Shown here: piece after piece, positions 61,104 to 64,000 of the stretch
How the letters are laid out: every line of letters starts with the position of its first letter
Numbering within the stretch: position 1 is the first letter of the stretch
Source: Zanthoxylum bungeanum
Lineage: Eukaryota > Streptophyta > Magnoliopsida > Sapindales > Rutaceae
Reading direction: 5' to 3'
Assembly: GCA_019454045.1 (NCBI GenBank)
Contig: SKCR01034784.1
Span: 62,001-126,000 of the forward strand
DNA length: 64,000 nt
Program-made: the position numbers and the translations under genes
Notes under the pieces: model-generated
Told to the model about the DNA's origin: nothing
Database searches by the model: none
What the model saw: only the letters and a program-made list of their open reading frames with translations

Positions 61104-63421
61104 TGTAGGACACAGAAATCGGTGACGTTGTTCCAGGCTCGCGGCCCATTCCGGAGTAATGAGTAGCCCGCGGGGGACTAAAACGGAGAAATAAAATGGA
61201 GTCGCCACCCAGTGCGAACTGGGAAATGATTTAAGGCCACACTCACCCCTCGCAAGGGAATATCTCAAACCGTTGAGTTCGGAATGGTCTCTTACTTATG
61301 CCACTTGTAATGAAAGGATTTATGTAATAATATAACCGAGTCTACGCAACATACATACACAAGAATAACCTACATCTAAGTTTGCATACAACCTATATCT
61401 AAGTTTGCATACATAAAAGTAAGTCGAAGTAACGACAAGCACACGATCTCATGAACGCATTAAATTGATAAACATGACAATATAAATGAATAATAATCTA
61501 AACATAAACATAGAAGAGATATAATTAAGTTCCTAATGCAAAAGAAATAACTAAATCATACTTGGAGATAATATGCTAAACAACTAAATCATGTATAAAA
61601 ATAACATACTAAACAACTAAACAATATATAAACACAAGATTGGATGAAACGAAATATGTGCGTCTCTCAAGCGGTACGTGGAATTGTATCCCGAGTTCAG
61701 ACCGCACTATCGTCTATTCAGATTCGGCTACTGAATTTACGTCCGGGTTTCCATCCGATATACCACGAGAGATAGCACAAAATCATTCATCCCATGGCCA
61801 CAACATACATAAATCAACAATACGCATGCGAAGAATTACTAATAAATAATAAAAAGAATGAACGGGAATAAATAAAAGGGTGCCCTCTGGTCTAACCTCT
61901 TAAGTCGCCTCTTGGAAGTGCGTTATGCGGTTGTCAGAAGGGTTGATGCTCCGCAACTTTTTCGATTTACTGGTTCGCTGTTTTCCTTCGTTGCCTCACT
62001 GTTTTAGGCTGCTGTTTACTCTGTTTTGCTGCTGTTTTTGGTCACTATTTTTGTAGTAATTATGGATTGTTTTAGCTTGCTGTTTTTGCGGTTATTTAGG
62101 CAGTTTTTTGGGCAGAATTTTTGGTGAAAGGATAAAATTTTTAGGGGCTGGTTTGCAGTAATTGCTGGACAGATTTCATGGACTGTTTTCGATAATATAA
62201 GGTGCAGTTTGGGGTACAGTATCAGTGGTAATATAGTGCAGTTTGGGGTGCAGTTTTAGTGGTTTTGAGGGGTATTTTCTGGGCAGTTTTCTAGTGCTGT
62301 TTGGGCGTGAATTTGAGGGCTGTTTCTGGTTGTGTTTGTGCGGCATATAGGACAGTTTCTGGTTGTGTTTGTGCGTGAATGAGGGCTAATGGAGGCTATT
62401 TTGGTGTGAAAGATGGGCTGTTTCTTGTTGCTATTTTACGTGAATGCTCTGCATGTGGAGAGAGATAAGAAAGTGAGCTAGGGTTCCATGAGAGTGTTAG
62501 GGTTTGGCTGAAGGGGCGTTAGTGCGTGGCTGGGGGCGTTATTTGTGAAGGGTTATAGGCTTTGTTTGCCATCTGTTTGCGGAGGGCTGGTGACCGTGAA
62601 GTGAGTGGGCTACTGAATGAGTAATGAGAGAGTGGCCGAGAGAGATAACGACTAGGGTTTGTATTTTTATTTTTGTTTGTACTGCCATGAATGAGCTAAG
62701 GTTTGTATTAGGGTTTGTCACCGAGTGAGAGAGAGAGGAAGGCTATGGGTGTGAAGAGAGGAGTCGGAAGAGGAGAGCTGTTAGGGTTTATATTTGTCGA
62801 GTGGTTTTGGGAGTGAATGTCAGGGTCTAAGAGCTTGGTTTGGGTGTTTTTTTATCGGAGAGGGTTGGGGTTGTCCTCATTCGGGTAGGAAATAGGTCAT
62901 GTAATTATGGGGGGTATCTCTAATTAGTGTGTCATAAGGAAAAGTCTATTCACTTAGGAAAATGATTTGTTTTAGTTTAGGAAAATGATTTATGGGATTT
63001 GATTTGCTTTCTTTATTTCGGGAAGGTGATTTGATTTGATTTCTTTAATTCGGGAAGGTGATTTGTTTGGATTTCGACATGTGTTTAATTTGTTAATTAT
63101 TATTTTGGAGGGATTTAGTGGCTTGGAGGCTTATGGGCGTGTAGGATGGCTAGTTGGTGGGCTTGGGCGTGTAGTTGGTGGTGTGTGGGCTTAGGTGTAT
63201 TGCTTAGTGTAGGTTGAAGGGGTTTTGGGCCAAGGATGAATTTTAAAACAGAGATCCAACGAGCAAACCTGAAGCTAAGCAAACGAATTAAGTCCAACAA
63301 GGTATTGATTTCTGACTTTTCCCTTCCGACGTCAGTTTCCCGCGACTTCCATAACTTAAAGGGTAGTGCCTCCATACGAGGTTCATAATCGGGACTTATA
63401 TGCAAAAATGCAGTGCCTACA
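61104..63421 (-). repeat. 5' LTR of the Tat element
   Basis: 2318 bp, TGTAGGACAC to AGTGCCTACA. The conserved block is at 61665-61773 and the short hairpin at 61208-61223. It matches 39380-41743 with scattered differences. Confidence 0.92.
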
Positions 63422-63426
63422 CAAAC

Positions 63427-64000
63427 ATAGTAGAAACCCATATGAACGTAAGAAACTGACTCATTGAGTTGGAGACATTCAAGAGTTAGCAAAAAATGGA
63501 TCGGTACAGATTATAAGTTAGGTAACGTAGTTGAAGCCTACAGCAAAAGCAGAACTCTATGAGGATAATCAACAACTAGTCTCAGTATCACAACATAGAG
63601 CCAAGAGTTAGGTCATGGAAATAAATAATATAGAGGAACACATGAGTAGCAAAGAAGTTTAGTACGTATAGTAACATAAATAATGTGGCTTAAAGGCAGT
63701 AATGTATATGGAGGCCTCAGAATAGTTGATAAAAGTTATTGAACACTAAGGCATATAAAAGTCGATGCGGATTCCAACAACACGAATGATAAATCTTCTT
63801 CCCATAGCCCTACTCCAGTAAGTTTATAGACACCTAACCAGACCATCACTGAACTTAGATAAATAACAGTAATGAGTATTCTCATATCTCTATGAAATGC
63901 ATATAGTCACCCCTCAACTTAGAGCCCAATAAGGATTTGTACGAGTAAAGAAGAATATCTAACGGGACAATATGATAGTCAAACCAGGAAATTTAAGAGA
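63427..64000 (+). other. Degenerate Ty3-like relic, continued
   Basis: A-rich sequence continuing the relic interrupted at 39379. No frame or motif is convincing. Confidence 0.4.

Larger units (their letters stand above)
39380..63421 (-). mobile_element. Large Tat/Ogre-like element with nested insertions
   Basis: LTRs are at 39380-41743 and 61104-63421, PBS at 61081-61100, polypurine tract at 41744-41763, and a perfect TSD CAAAC at 39375-39379 and 63422-63426. Without the inverted solo LTR and Copia III it is about 10 kb. The minus strand keeps gag and integrase relics; protease, RT and RNase H are missing. Two tandem arrays of the gtgggcctcgac type are present. Confidence 0.93.

Overview
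This is a plant nuclear window made almost entirely of nested LTR retrotransposons. Primer-binding sites match plant tRNA-iMet, tRNA-Arg and tRNA-Asp, and the coding relics are Ty1/copia and Ty3/gypsy. A eudicot with a large, repeat-rich genome is my inference; I cannot name the species. I found no intact cellular gene, tRNA, rRNA or CRISPR array. The only cellular-type coding sequence is an intronless, broken LOG (cytokinin-activating enzyme) copy carried inside a retrotransposon.

Layer 0 is an old, degenerate Ty3-like relic, seen in pieces at 17628-17881, 36881-39379 and 63427-64000. Three elements lie in or against it. (A) An Athila-like, tRNA-Asp-primed element on the minus strand (1-17627, left end outside the window) carries an acidic gag-like pseudo-ORF and the LOG pseudogene. 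(B) Copia I, plus strand, spans 17882-36880. (C) A Tat/Ogre-like, tRNA-Arg-primed element on the minus strand spans 39380-63421, with a perfect CAAAC target-site duplication (TSD).

Layer 2: the right LTR of A is split by a solo LTR (5796-9205, TSD ACTTC) and by a complete non-coding Tat-like element E1 (9702-16643, TSD GCGGT). Copia II (25080-34951, TSD GTTAT) sits 14 bp inside the 3' LTR of Copia I. The Tat element holds an inverted solo copia LTR (42740-44700) and Copia III (45630-57694). Layer 3: Copia III holds a solo Athila-like LTR (48311-50498, TSD GGTTT).

The coding relics do not form a working system. The Tat element keeps gag and integrase but has lost protease, reverse transcriptase and RNase H. 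The three copia copies share the same premature stop in integrase, so their common ancestor was probably already defective and was moved by proteins supplied in trans. The signal I find most unusual is in the copia family: its LTRs and leaders are packed with near-perfect inverted repeats whose arms (5-12 bp) differ but whose spacer is nearly always three bases of the form TNG (TGG, TAG, TTG, TCG). Arms change in compensation between copies. Other points of note are a G-box/ABRE-like array in the Athila-like LTR with CpG decay in one copy, 122-bp and 178-bp tandem arrays inside one solo LTR, and a conserved LTR block shared by all Tat-like LTRs.
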